This document shows, in pieces, positions 36,831 to 48,057 of a stretch of 64,000 nucleotides of DNA (its first letter is position 1; every line of letters begins with the position of its first letter). The DNA lies in the NCBI GenBank assembly GCA_029817715.1, contig JARUPY010000599.1, positions 53,763 to 117,762 on the forward strand, in the 5' to 3' direction. This DNA comes from Melastoma dodecandrum (taxonomy: Eukaryota; Streptophyta; Magnoliopsida; Myrtales; Melastomataceae). Both the position numbers and the translations under genes were made by a program. The notes under the pieces are model-generated. The model ran no database searches and had not been told where the DNA came from. It worked only from the letters and a program-made list of their open reading frames with translations.

Positions 36831-39004
36831 CGGTCGTGAACCGCGCGCGCGGCGCGATCCAAGCCCTCCCCGACGAGCAGCTCCTCCGTCAGCACCCCGG
36901 TCACGCGAACCTCCTCCACCCGCAGCACGATCGCGTGCTCCGGGTTCAGGACGGGCATCGGCAGACCGAGCACGGCGAGCGCCGTGCCCGACAGCTCGAT
37001 GCCGGTCGCGAGCCACGGCGGCGGCGTGCGGTCGAGGGTCGCGTGGTGCGGTACCGGCAGCGCCGTGGTGACCCGGTAGACGCGGTCGGGGTCGAGGCCC
37101 GGGAGGCGCGCGGGCAGCGGCCACTCGTTCGCGCTCGTCGTGAGCTGCACGAACGAGAACAGTCCGCGGCCGCGGTCCTGCGCGACGGCACCGGTGACCT
37201 GCACGGACGGGTCGGGAGCATCCGCGCGGACGGCGACCCCGGTGTGCAGCACCTCCCGCCACTCCTTGTAGAGGGCGATCGCGAGGCGGAGGCCCTCCCG
37301 CTCCTCGTCGGTCGCGGCGGTGATGTCCCACTCGATGCCGAGGTGGCCGAACAGCGCGGTGGCGGTGCGGAAGTCGATGTCGTGCGTCCGGCGCGTGGAG
37401 TGCGACGTGGTCGGGCCGACGTGCGCGCCGACGAGCTCCGGCGGCACGATCAGCTGCGTCCAGCGCTGGATCGTCTGCCGCTCGAGCGCGTCGTTCGTGT
37501 CGGAGGCCCAGACCCGGTCGGTCCGCTGCAGCACGCCGAGGTCGACTCGGCCGCCGCCGGAGGAGCAGGACTCGATCTCGACGTCCGGGTGCCGCGCCTT
37601 GAGCTCGTCGAACAGCCGGTAGGCGGCGAGGGTCTGCTCGTGCGTGGACGCGCGGCCGTGGTGGCCGAGCTCCAGCTGGTCGCGGTTCTGGTCCCACTTC
37701 AGGTACGAGATCGCGTGGTCGGTGAGGAGCGCGTCCATCCGCTCGAGGATGTGGGCGAACGCCGCCGGGTTCGCGAGGTCGAGCACCTGCTGGAACCGCC
37801 AGTCGAGCGGGGTGCGGCCGGCGGGGCGGGAGATCCAGTCCGGGTGCTCGCGGATCAGGTCCGAGTCCTCGTTCACCATCTCCGGCTCGACCCACAGGCC
37901 GAACTGCATGCCGAGGCCGCGCACGTGGTCGATCAGCGGCCCGAGGCCGTCCGGCCACACGGCCGGGTCCACCCACCAGTCGCCGAGGCCGGCGCGGTCG
38001 TTCCTCCGGTGCCCGAACCAGCCGTCGTCGAGGACGAACCGCTCGACGCCGAGGTCCGCGGCGGTGTCCGCGAGCGCGGAGAGCGTGCCGAGATCGTGCG
38101 CGAAGTACACCGCCTCCCACGTGTTCAGCACGACGGGGCGCGGGGAGGACGGGTGCTGCGGACGGGCGCGCATCCACTCGTGGAAGCGCGCGCTGACGCC
38201 GTCGAGGCCGTCCGCGGCGTAGGCCGCGTACGCGGTGGGTGTGCGGTAGGTCGCGCCCGGCGCGAGGCGGACCTCGCCCGGCTCGAGCAGCTCGCCGGCG
38301 CCGAGCTGGGTCTGCCCGCTGCCGAGCCGGTCGACGAACGCCTCGTGGTCCCCGCTCCAGCCGAGGTGCAGCGCCCAGACCTCGCCCGACCGCCAGCCGA
38401 AGCCGTTCGTGCCCGCCGCGATCACCGCGGTCGCGTCGTGCCCGGTGCGGCCGTGACGGCCGCTGCGCACCCAGGTGCCCTGCTCGATGCGGCGCCGCTG
38501 CGGGTGCTTCTCCCGCGCCCACCGCCCGGTCGTGTCGAGCGACTCCACCGCCTGCGACGGCACGGGCAGCGCCAGGTCGAAACGGTCGAGCGTGTAGACG
38601 TCGCTCCCGGTGTTCGTCAGCTCGCCGTCGACGAGCAGGAGGCCGGAGTCGGTGAGCTCGAGCCGCACCGCGACGTCGAGCCCGGCGAGCGGGTCGGCGA
38701 GCCGGAGGGTGAGCGACGAGCGGCCCTCCTCCACCCCGGTCAGCTCGAGCCGCGGGGAGAACGCGGCACCGTCGCGGCTGCCGCGCACCGCGGGCCGGCC
38801 GCGCCACCCGCGCGAGCGCTGCGGCAGCACCGACGGCCGCACCGCCACGTCGAAGTTCGAGTGCGCGACGGGGCCCGTCAGCAGTGACGCGTCGGGCAGG
38901 GGCGCGCCGAGCGGCGCCCCCCAGTGCACGACGACCGGGTCGCGGCCGGTCAGGTCGACGAGCAGGCCGACGCCGGCCGCCTCGAGGTAGTGCTGTTCGG
39001 GCAT
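36809..39004 (-). CDS. alpha-galactosidase, GH36
   Basis: A 731-residue enzyme releasing alpha-1,6-galactose from raffinose-family sugars or galactomannan fragments. It has an N-terminal beta-sandwich domain, then a barrel with FVLDDGWFGHRRNDRAGLGDW, the catalytic nucleophile Asp438 in YLKWDQNR and the acid/base Asp502 in WASDTNDALERQ. C-terminal beta domain follows. There is no signal peptide, so the substrate is imported by the transporter encoded upstream. The reading frame is intact, unlike most neighbours. A palindrome at 39038-39080 separates it from the upstream permease gene. Confidence 0.94.
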   Translation of the reverse strand: MPEQHYLEAAGVGLLVDLTGRDPVVVHWGAPLGAPLPDASLLTGPVAHSNFDVAVRPSVLPQRSRGWRGRPAVRGSRDGAAFSPRLELTGVEEGRSSLTLRLADPLAGLDVAVRLELTDSGLLLVDGELTNTGSDVYTLDRFDLALPVPSQAVESLDTTGRWAREKHPQRRRIEQGTWVRSGRHGRTGHDATAVIAAGTNGFGWRSGEVWALHLGWSGDHEAFVDRLGSGQTQLGAGELLEPGEVRLAPGATYRTPTAYAAYAADGLDGVSARFHEWMRARPQHPSSPRPVVLNTWEAVYFAHDLGTLSALADTAADLGVERFVLDDGWFGHRRNDRAGLGDWWVDPAVWPDGLGPLIDHVRGLGMQFGLWVEPEMVNEDSDLIREHPDWISRPAGRTPLDWRFQQVLDLANPAAFAHILERMDALLTDHAISYLKWDQNRDQLELGHHGRASTHEQTLAAYRLFDELKARHPDVEIESCSSGGGRVDLGVLQRTDRVWASDTNDALERQTIQRWTQLIVPPELVGAHVGPTTSHSTRRTHDIDFRTATALFGHLGIEWDITAATDEEREGLRLAIALYKEWREVLHTGVAVRADAPDPSVQVTGAVAQDRGRGLFSFVQLTTSANEWPLPARLPGLDPDRVYRVTTALPVPHHATLDRTPPPWLATGIELSGTALAVLGLPMPVLNPEHAIVLRVEEVRVTGVLTEELLVGEGLDRAARAVHDRCPGCCR

Positions 39005-39037
39005 GCGGGAGGGAGTCCTTTCGAGCAGGCGGCACCG

Positions 39038-39080
39038 ACTCTCCGTCTTGTAGGACTTCGCGTCCTACAGGACGGAGAGT
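39038..39080. terminator. palindrome nearly identical to that at 34014-34068
   Basis: 19-bp arms with one mismatch (ACTCTCCGTCTTGTAGGAC at 39038-39056 and its partner at 39062-39080) flank TTCGC. It lies between the permease stop and the alpha-galactosidase start on the same strand. It may attenuate transcription from the transporter into the hydrolase genes. Confidence 0.75.
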
Positions 39081-39087
39081 GCGCGGG

Positions 39088-40011
39088 TCAGCCCCTGTTG
39101 GCGCCGAGCGTCAGGCCGGCGACGAACTGGCGCTGCAGGGCGAGGTAGATCACGAGCGTCGGGATCACCGTGATGATCGCGCCGGCCGCGAGCAGGTTGT
39201 AGTTCGAGAGGAACTGTCCCTGCAGGTTGTTGATCGCGGTGGTGATCGGGAGGCGGTTGCCGCTCTGGATCAGGATCAACGGCCAGAAGTAGTCGTTGTA
39301 GATGAAGATCACCTCGAGCGTGCCCAGCGCCGCGAGCGCCGGACGCGTGAGCGGCATCACGACGCCGTAGTACTGCCGCCAGACGCCGGCGCCGTCGACG
39401 CGGGCGGCCTCGCCCAGCTCCTGCGGGATCGCCTTCATGAAGTTCGACAGCACGAACGTGCAGAACCCGATCTGGAACCCGGTGTTCGCCGCGACGACGC
39501 CGAGCAGCTGGTTCAGCAGCGACCCCGAGTCGGAGATCGAGTACGGCAGCTGGATCAGCTTGAACAGCTCGAAGATCGGCGTCGCCAGCACCTGCGCAGG
39601 CAGGAGGTTGCCGGCCGTGAACATGATCAGCAGGGTCACGTTGAACTTCCACGAGAACCGGCTGACGGCGAACGCCATCATCGACGCGAAGAACAGCGTG
39701 AGGACCACGGTCGCGATCGTGATGAACACGGAGTTGCCGAAGTACGTCAGGAACCCGCCCTGCGTCCAGGCCTGCGCGAAGTTCGAGAACCCGTAGCTGC
39801 CGCCGATCGAGAAGTAGCCGAGCCGGTCGGTGTCCGCCTTCGGGCGGAGGGCGGTGTAGACCGCCCAGAGCAACGGGATCAGCCACAGGATCGCTGCGAT
39901 CGTGAGGAATGCGTACGCACCCCAGATCGCCGGCCCGTTCTTGATCTTCGTGCGCGTGGAGGCCGTCACCCGTGCGGGACGTGCGGCCGTGGATGCGGTG
40001 GTGCTCGTCAT
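39088..40011 (-). CDS. sugar ABC transporter permease (MalG-type)
   Basis: A 307-residue inner-membrane protein with six predicted membrane segments, opening with AYAFLTIAAILWLIPLLWAV. The EAA motif is ELGEAARVDGAGVWRQYYGV, and the C-terminus ends LQRQFVAGLTLGANRG, a common MalG-type close. It is the second permease of the galactoside transporter, downstream of the MalF-type gene and 7 bp from its stop. With the binding protein at 40962-42263 it forms a CUT1 importer lacking its own ATPase. Confidence 0.92.
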   Translation of the reverse strand: MTSTTASTAARPARVTASTRTKIKNGPAIWGAYAFLTIAAILWLIPLLWAVYTALRPKADTDRLGYFSIGGSYGFSNFAQAWTQGGFLTYFGNSVFITIATVVLTLFFASMMAFAVSRFSWKFNVTLLIMFTAGNLLPAQVLATPIFELFKLIQLPYSISDSGSLLNQLLGVVAANTGFQIGFCTFVLSNFMKAIPQELGEAARVDGAGVWRQYYGVVMPLTRPALAALGTLEVIFIYNDYFWPLILIQSGNRLPITTAINNLQGQFLSNYNLLAAGAIITVIPTLVIYLALQRQFVAGLTLGANRG

Positions 40012-40018
40012 CGGCGGG

Positions 40019-40965
40019 TCACTCCTTCGTCCGGAACGTGCGGGACAGGTAGATCACGATCGGCACGAGCGAGATCACGAGGAGGACCACCGCGAACGCG
40101 CTGCCGATGCCGATCACCTGCGTCTCGCCGACCAGGTACTGCACGACGAGGACCGACAGCAGCTCCAGGCCGTTCGTGCCGTGGTTGATGACGTAGACGA
40201 TGTCGAACGCACGCAGCGACTCGATGACCGTGATCACGACGATGATCACGTTCGTCGCCGCCATGGAGGGGAACACGATCCGGAAGAACGTCTGCCGGCC
40301 GTTGGCGCCGTCGAGCGACGCCGCCTCCTTGATGCTCGGGTCGACGCCCTTCAGACCCGCTAGGTACAGCACCATGATGTAGCCGGCGTGCCGCCAGGTA
40401 GCCGCCACCAGCGCCGCCCAGAGGTTGACGCTCGAGTTGCCGAACCAGTCGACCGCGGCCGGGGTGCCCGCAGTGCCGAGCACGTTGTTGATCAGGCCGT
40501 TGTCCTGCGAGTACATCAGCTGCCAGATGATGCCGATCAGCGCGAGCGACAGCATGACCGGCATGAAGAAGACGGTCTGGTAGATCCGGCTGCCTCGGAT
40601 CTTCGAGTCGAGCAGCACCGCGAGCAGCAGCCCGAGCGGGGTGCCGATGATGCCGAGGAACAGCAGCCAGACGACGTTGTGCAGGACCGCGGGCCAGAAG
40701 GCGGGCGCCTGGTTGAAGACGAAGTTGTAGTTCGTCAGCCCCTCGAAGTGGAACCCGGAGAGGCCGAGGCCGTCCCACTTGAAGAACGACAGCACGATCG
40801 ACGCCAGCATCGGGATCCAGACGAGGACGGCCTGGATCAGGGTCGGGATGCCGATCATGACCCCGAGCACGACGCGGTCGCGCCTCGTCAGCGCGCGGAG
40901 ACGGCGCCGCGGCGCGGGCGACCTGGTGGTCGCCCGCGCGCGGAGATCGGGCTGATGTCCGTCAC
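40019..40965 (-). pseudogene. sugar ABC transporter permease (MalF-type), N-terminal frameshift
   Basis: The hydrophobic body from GTG 40870 (LGVMIGIPTLIQAVLVWIPM onward) is intact, with EAA motif KEAASLDGANGRQTFFRIVF. The in-frame sequence upstream, [20 protein letters not shown], looks like a genuine basic N-terminus. It reconnects to GTG 40965, which overlaps the binding-protein stop (GTGA), only after a one-base correction in a GC-repeat near 40935-40948. So either translation begins at 40870, or the longer form exists and the sequence has an indel. Confidence 0.83.
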
Positions 40966-42263
40966 TGCTGGGAGTACAGGGTCTTCGCCTGCGACTCGAT
41001 GTTGGCGAGGTTCACGCTGCCGGACTTCAGGAAGTTCAGCATCGCGGGCTCGAGGACGTTGCTCGCCATGGCGGGGAGCGCGTCACGGTCGAAGAACTGG
41101 CTGATCGACTTCGCGTTCGCGATGACGTCGGACAGCTTCTTCGTGAACGCGGAGTAGCCGGAGGTGTCCGCGTCCTTCGCCGTCATGATGTTCGACTTGT
41201 CGACCGCCGCGTACGCACCCTGGCCCGCACCCGTGCCCATGAACGCGAGCATGTCCTTGGCCGCCTGGTTCTGCGCGCCCTTCTTCGACAGCATCAGGCC
41301 GTCGATCGGGGCCTCGACCGCGTCCGTGCCCTCGACCTTGACGGCGGGGAACGGGAAGAAGTCGATGTCGGCGAGCACGGCCGGGTCGGTGAACTGCTGC
41401 GTGATGAACGAGCCGAGCAGCATCATGCCGGCCTGCTTGTTGGCGAGCTTCTGCGCGCCCTCCTGCCAGGTCAGCCCCGCCGCGTTCGGGTCGTAGTAGG
41501 GCAGCAGCCGCTTCCAGGTGTCGAAGACCTCCTGCACCTGGGGCGAGTTCCACGCCTGCTTGTGCGCGCAGAGGTCGACGTGGAACTGGTAGCCGTTGAT
41601 GCGCATGTTCAGGTAGTCGAACGTGCCGCACGCGGGCCAGAGGTCCTTGTCGGTGAACTCGATCGGGATGATCCCCTTCGCCTTCATCTTCACGCAGAGC
41701 GCGGTCGAGCTCGTCGAACGTGTTCGGCACCGACCAGCGGGCCGACTGCCAGAAGGACTTCCGGTAGAAGAAGCCCCACGGGTAGTTGTAGTTCGGCACG
41801 AAGTACTGCTTGCCGTCCGCACCCGTCGACGCCTTCTTGAGGGCGTCGGAGTAGTTGCCGCCGATCTTCGTCCAGACGTCGCTGACGTCGCCGACGAGCC
41901 CCTTCGCGGCGATGTACTGCATGCGGTAGCCGGCGAACCAGGTGAACGCGTCGTCCGGCGAGCCCTGCAGGTAGTTGGTGATCTTGTCCTGGAAGGAGTT
42001 GTGGTCCGACACGTTCGTCGTGACCTTGTCCTTGGTCTTCTTCGTGAACGCGTCCGTGAACGCGGCGTACCCGGACCTTCGGCGGTGGCGTCGGAGGCGT
42101 TGGAGCCGAACGTGAGGCTGCCCCCGCCGCTCGTGCCCCCGCCGCCGCCGGAGGAGCAGGCGGCCAGCAGGCCGGCGCCGGCGAGCGACACGGCGCCGAG
42201 GCCACCGGTGCGGATGAGACTGCGGCGGTCGATCTCGAACCGGCCGGACGGCATGGCTGCCAT
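40962..42263 (-). CDS. carbohydrate ABC transporter substrate-binding lipoprotein (two compensating frameshifts)
   Basis: About 434 codons. The signal peptide has an arginine pair (IDRRSLIRTGGLG) and lipobox LAAC at residues 33-36, followed by a glycine-rich linker. The middle section is out of frame between about 42075 and 41697: the nominal frame reads arginine/serine/threonine-rich nonsense, whereas the adjacent frame reads HNSFQDKITNYLQGSPDDAF and YNYPWGFFYRKSFW. The C-terminal half (FTDKDLWPACGTFDYLNMRI, MLLGSFITQQF) is normal family 1 solute-binding protein. It heads the galactoside transporter operon under the LacI gene at 42404-43452. Confidence 0.85.
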   Translation of the reverse strand: MAAMPSGRFEIDRRSLIRTGGLGAVSLAGAGLLAACSSGGGGGTSGGGSLTFGSNASDATAEGPGTPRSRTRSRRRPRTRSRRTCRTTTPSRTRSPTTCRARRTTRSPGSPATACSTSPRRGSSATSATSGRRSAATTPTPSRRRRRVRTASSTSCRTTTTRGASSTGSPSGSRPAGRCRTRSTSSTALCVKMKAKGIIPIEFTDKDLWPACGTFDYLNMRINGYQFHVDLCAHKQAWNSPQVQEVFDTWKRLLPYYDPNAAGLTWQEGAQKLANKQAGMMLLGSFITQQFTDPAVLADIDFFPFPAVKVEGTDAVEAPIDGLMLSKKGAQNQAAKDMLAFMGTGAGQGAYAAVDKSNIMTAKDADTSGYSAFTKKLSDVIANAKSISQFFDRDALPAMASNVLEPAMLNFLKSGSVNLANIESQAKTLYSQQ

Positions 42264-42348
42264 GAACCCACTCCTTCGTGCGTCATCGGGTGTCTCGCAC
42301 CGGCACGCACCCCGGAGGGGGACGCGACCTCAGCGGCGCGGACACCGT

Positions 42349-42369
42349 CGATGCGAAACGTTCACATCG
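42349..42369. promoter_or_regulatory. LacI-type operator candidate upstream of galactoside operon
   Basis: CGATG at 42349 and CATCG at 42365 are symmetric around a GAAACGTTC-like core, 86 bp before the binding-protein start and 35 bp past the LacI stop. This is the usual position for the operator of the downstream sugar operon. Confidence 0.5.
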
Positions 42370-42403
42370 ACAAGCGGCATCCTTCCGCCGGACCGCGGGC
42401 GCG

Positions 42404-43452
42404 TCAAGCCGGACGCACGACCCGCGTGTCGATCGTGACCTCCGCCGTGCTGTCCCGGACGACGAGATGGGGCAGCACGCGGGGGTGCGGCACGGGCGGC
42501 ACCGTGCGCTCGATCTCGTCGAGCAGCGCGGCGATCGCCCGCCGACCCAGCTCCTCGAAGTCCTGCCGCACCGTCGTCAGCCCCGGTCGGAGGTGCTTCG
42601 CGTAGGGCACGTCGTCGAAGCCCACGACGCTGAGGTCCTCCGGCACCGACAGCCCGAGATCCGCCGCGGCGGCGAGCAGGCCCACCGCCATCTCGTCGTT
42701 CGCGGCGAACACCGCGGTGGGCCGCTCCCGCCGCAGCACCTCGAGCCCGATCGTCCGTCCGCTGTCGGACGTCCAGTCCCCCTCCGGCGCGAGGATCGGC
42801 GCGAGGCCGTGCTCGCGCATGATCCGCTCGTAGCCGGTCTGCCGCTCCTCCGCCTCCGCCCAGCCGGCCGGGCCCGGGAGGTGCAGGATCCGGCGGTGCC
42901 CGAGCCCCATGAGGTGCCGGACGGCGAGCCGGGCGCCCTCCTGCTGGTCGAAGCCGAAGTCGAGCGCCTCGTCGGGGCCGCCCTGGAGCGTGAGCATGGG
43001 CACGCGCGCGCCGCTCCTCCGCACCGCCTCGCGGGCCCGGTCCTGCGGTGCGATCGCGACGATGCCCTCGACGCCGTGGGCGAGCAGCGCGTCGAGCGCA
43101 TCGACGATGTCGGCGGGCTCGTCGGTCGCGTTCGGCGTGGTCGTCACCGTGTAGCCGCGCTCCCGCGCGGCGTCGACGATCGTGAGGTACGAGCTGAACG
43201 GGCCGTACAGGGCGCGGGCGCTGAGCAGCACGCCGATCGTGTGGTTCCGGGGACGTGACGAGCGCCCGCTCGCCGCCCGGTTTGGGGCGGTACCCGAGGT
43301 CTGGATCGCCGCCTGCACCCGCTGTCACACGTGTCGGGCCGGAGGCTCGGGTGCTCGTTCAGCACCCGGGAGACCGTCTGGTACGAGACGCCGGCCAGGT
43401 CCGCGACGTCGCGGATCGAGGGGGGCCTGGTCCTGCCGACCGGTTCACGCAT
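42404..43452 (-). pseudogene. LacI family transcriptional regulator, frameshifts in hinge region
   Basis: The DNA-binding part from ATG 43452 reads SIRDVADLAGVSYQTVSRVL followed by NEHPSLRPDT. Between about 43330 and 43255 the frame jumps at least twice: the hinge residues (DLGYRP, RALVTS) are found only by switching frames. The sensor domain, IGVLLSARALYGPFSSYLTI to PHLVVRDSTAEVTI, is intact. It is the probable galactoside-operon repressor. Its sensor domain is similar to that of the LacI protein at 4376-5380, so they are likely paralogues. Confidence 0.85.
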
Positions 43453-43714
43453 GCGGCCCCCTGGCTTCGGAGCGCTCACCGCCCGATCGTAGTCGTGGGC
43501 GCCATGGTGGCCGGAGCGCCCGAGTTCCGCAACGCTCCCCACGCGTCCCGCCCTGGAGTCGCCGGCCTCCGGCACGTCCTCGCGACCAGAACGTGTCCGG
43601 AGTGGCACGACCTGGAGCTCGGATGCGGGACCTGGGGTCAGGAGGCGCCGGAGGCGCGGAGGGCTTCCGTCCCGAAGGTGCGGGTGACCAGGGAGAACGA
43701 GCAGTCCGCGTCGT

Positions 43715-44012
43715 CTACGCGCGAATGGCGGAGCCCGGCGGCTCGTCGAGCAGCTCGATGATCGCGGGATCGTAGTTCGCGATCACGTTGAGGTCGTAGA
43801 GGCCGAAGTGGCGCGGGTCCGCCGTGTACTCCGCGTCCTCCAGATCGCTGAAGAAGCTCCAGCCCGAGAAGGCCGGCGTCGGGCGCTCCCGGTACATCCA
43901 GCGCACGGGGTGCCCCTCCACGAGCACGAGGTCGGAGGCGATCCCGAAGCCCCGGCCCGGCAGCACGAGCCGACGGAATCTGGTGCTCCGCGAGCCGGAA
44001 CGCCTTGCCCAT
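43715..44012 (-). pseudogene. DUF2185 (Imm33-like) protein, frameshifted
   Basis: A small protein of about 99 codons. ATG 44012 opens GKAFRLAEHQ; after a frame change near 43985 it reads GFGIASDLVLVEGHPVRWMY, then SGWSFFSDLEDAEY and LNVIANYDPAIIELLDEPPG. These are characteristic of DUF2185, a domain also classed as immunity protein Imm33 in polymorphic-toxin settings but frequent as a stand-alone gene. No toxin partner is visible in this window. It lies just past the damaged LacI gene on the same strand. Confidence 0.7.
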
Positions 44013-44015
44013 GGC

Positions 44016-45058
44016 TCAGCGGGCTCGCCGGACCGGTGGAGGGCGCGCACCACGACCGGTGCCGGGAGGCTCTCGATCCCGCCCGTTCGGACGACGGACG
44101 CGAGCGTCTCCCGCATCGACGACCAACAGCAGCGATCCGAGCCGCGCCTTTCGGGCTCGCCGCCGTCGTGATCGGGATCTCGGCATAGCGGGCGAGGTCG
44201 ATGTTGTCGAACCCCGTCACTGACATGTCGCCGGGCACGGGGATGCCGCGCTCCCGCAGCTTCGAGATCGCGCCGAGCGCGGTCAGGTCGTTGAAGCAGA
44301 TCAGCGCCGTGACGTCGAGCCCGAGCGCCTGCTCGGCGCCGGCCGGCCGTCCTCGATCGTGCCTGCCGCCCTCGAGCTGCGTGGCCCGGAGCCCGAACGA
44401 CCCGGCCTGCTGGATCGCGCGCCAGCGCTCCTCGTTCTGCCACGCGCGCCGCGAGCCGCCGAGGAGGTACGCGACCCGGCGGTGGCCGAGGTCGGCGAGA
44501 TGGCCGCAGAGCTCGAGCATCGACGAGAAGTTGTCGACCGCGATCATCGGCAGCTCGACACCGACCTCGACGCGGTTCGCGACGAGCACCGGGATCCGCT
44601 CGCGGGCGAGGCGGCGCAGGCCCTCCAGCTGCAGCCGCGGGGACACGAGGATGATGCCGTCGACCTGGCCGACCAGGCCGAGCGCGACCTCCAGCTCCTC
44701 CTCCGCCTCCCCCCGCGCGTCCGCGATGAGGATCCGGTAGCCGTCCTGCTTCGCGCTCGTGAGGATCGCGTCGACGACCTCGAAGAAGTATAGGGTTCGC
44801 CGCGTCCGGGATGATCACGGGCGACGTTCCGGTGGCGGCCGGAGGCGAGCACCCGGGCGGCCGCGTTCGGTCGGAAGTCGAGCTCCGTGACCGCCCGTCG
44901 CACGCGCTCCGCGAGCTCGGGATCGACGTTCGGCCGGCCGGCGAGCACCCGGGACACGGTCGCGGTCGACACGCCGGCGACCTGCGCGACGGTCGCGACC
45001 GTCACGCTCGCCGCGCGCCTGGGCGCCTGCAGCGCCTCTCGCTCGTCGGCCACGTCGG

Positions 45059-45062
<4 letters not shown>
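44016..45062 (-). pseudogene. LacI family transcriptional regulator, multiple frameshifts
   Basis: From GTG 45062 the DNA-binding domain reads SVTVATVAQVAGVSTATVSR, with hinge ELDFRPNAAARVLASG. Then frames change near 44810 (RVIIPDAANPYFFEVVDA is split), near 44690 and again near 44130. Sensor-domain segments include GHRRVAYLLGGSRRAWQNEE and VTGFDNIDLARYAEIPIT. The 3' end is uncertain; a TGA at 44016-44018 directly before the DUF2185 start is plausible. The start overlaps the GMC oxidoreductase stop (GTGA), so it is the last-but-one gene of the minus-strand catabolic operon and may regulate it. Confidence 0.8.
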
Positions 45063-47150
<2,088 letters not shown>

Positions 47151-47360
47151 CGACGGTGCCTTGCCTGATGGGAGGGGGAGGAGTCGGAGGGAATGCGGTC
47201 ATGGGTCCTTCCTCAGGTCGATCGCAGTGTAAGCCCGCCCGTACGACGCGGCTGGCCGTGGCGCCGGTGTACGTAGTTAGCGGGCGGGTCGTGTGCCGGA
47301 CAGCAGGAACGCGACGGGGTCGGGCGGACCTTCGTGTCAGGCGGGGGCCGGCGAACCGGG

Positions 47361-48039
47361 CTACGATGAGGAGCAGCGTTGTGTCGTCAGGTCATCGTTT
47401 GGTCTGCGCGCTCGGTGTAGGGGTGTCAGGATCGGCGAGCAGGCCCGCGGGTTCATCGGTCGTGCGTGGATGTAGCCCGGGCGTGACGATGTTGTTGATC
47501 CGGATCGCCGGAAGGCCCCCAGCTCCCTCGGACTGCGATTTGGGCCGCTGGGACAGAGCTGGCTGAGCGCCGCCTTCGTCGCGCCGTACGGCACGATCCC
47601 CGGCCGTCGCGCGGTCCGCGGACATGGATGGAGTATCGCGGACGACGCTCGTCCCCGCTGTGCGCTGCTGCAGATCTCCGGTTGACGAACGCATGATCAG
47701 GCCTGGTAGGTCGAGCGTGGAGGGTGTTCATCGTCGAGGAGCCGGGCCCAGTCCTCCTCCGCGATCTCGGCGCCCGCGGTGCGGACCTGGATGCCGGCGA
47801 CCGCGACGAACGCGTCGATGCGACCCCAGCGCTCGAGGATCGCGATCCGAGGGATCGCGGGCGCGTGCGACGGGGTCGAGCGATAGGTCCAGTGCCTCGA
47901 TCCGCAGCTCGTCGTCCCGGATTCCCCTGATCCGTGAACGCTTTCCGGCGCGCGTCGGAATGACCGCGAGGCCGTCGAAGTCGGCGCGGAGACGCCGGAC
48001 GAATCGCGGCCGCCGAAGCCGCCCGCCGACGCCCGCCAT
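47361..48039 (-). pseudogene. short-chain dehydrogenase/reductase, shredded reading frame
   Basis: A classical SDR can be traced through several frames. The segment GRIDAFVAVAGIQVRTAG, followed by AEIAEEDWARLL near 47740-47830, corresponds to the NAG-motif strand. YGATKAALSQL near 47565-47594 holds the catalytic Tyr-x3-Lys. IRINNIVTPG, then YIHA, near 47460-47515 is the strand after the active site. The nucleotide-binding N-terminus and the C-terminus are not recoverable with confidence. The gene lies between the CoA-transferase and MaoC remnants on the same strand. Confidence 0.6.
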
Positions 48040-48057
48040 GACCGGCGGACGACGGGG

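Noticed and set aside
34014..39080. Insertion sequence or transposon carrying the galactosidase genes
   Set aside because: The flanking palindromes are terminator-like, and no transposase, target-site duplication or terminal inverted repeats distinct from the hairpins are seen.
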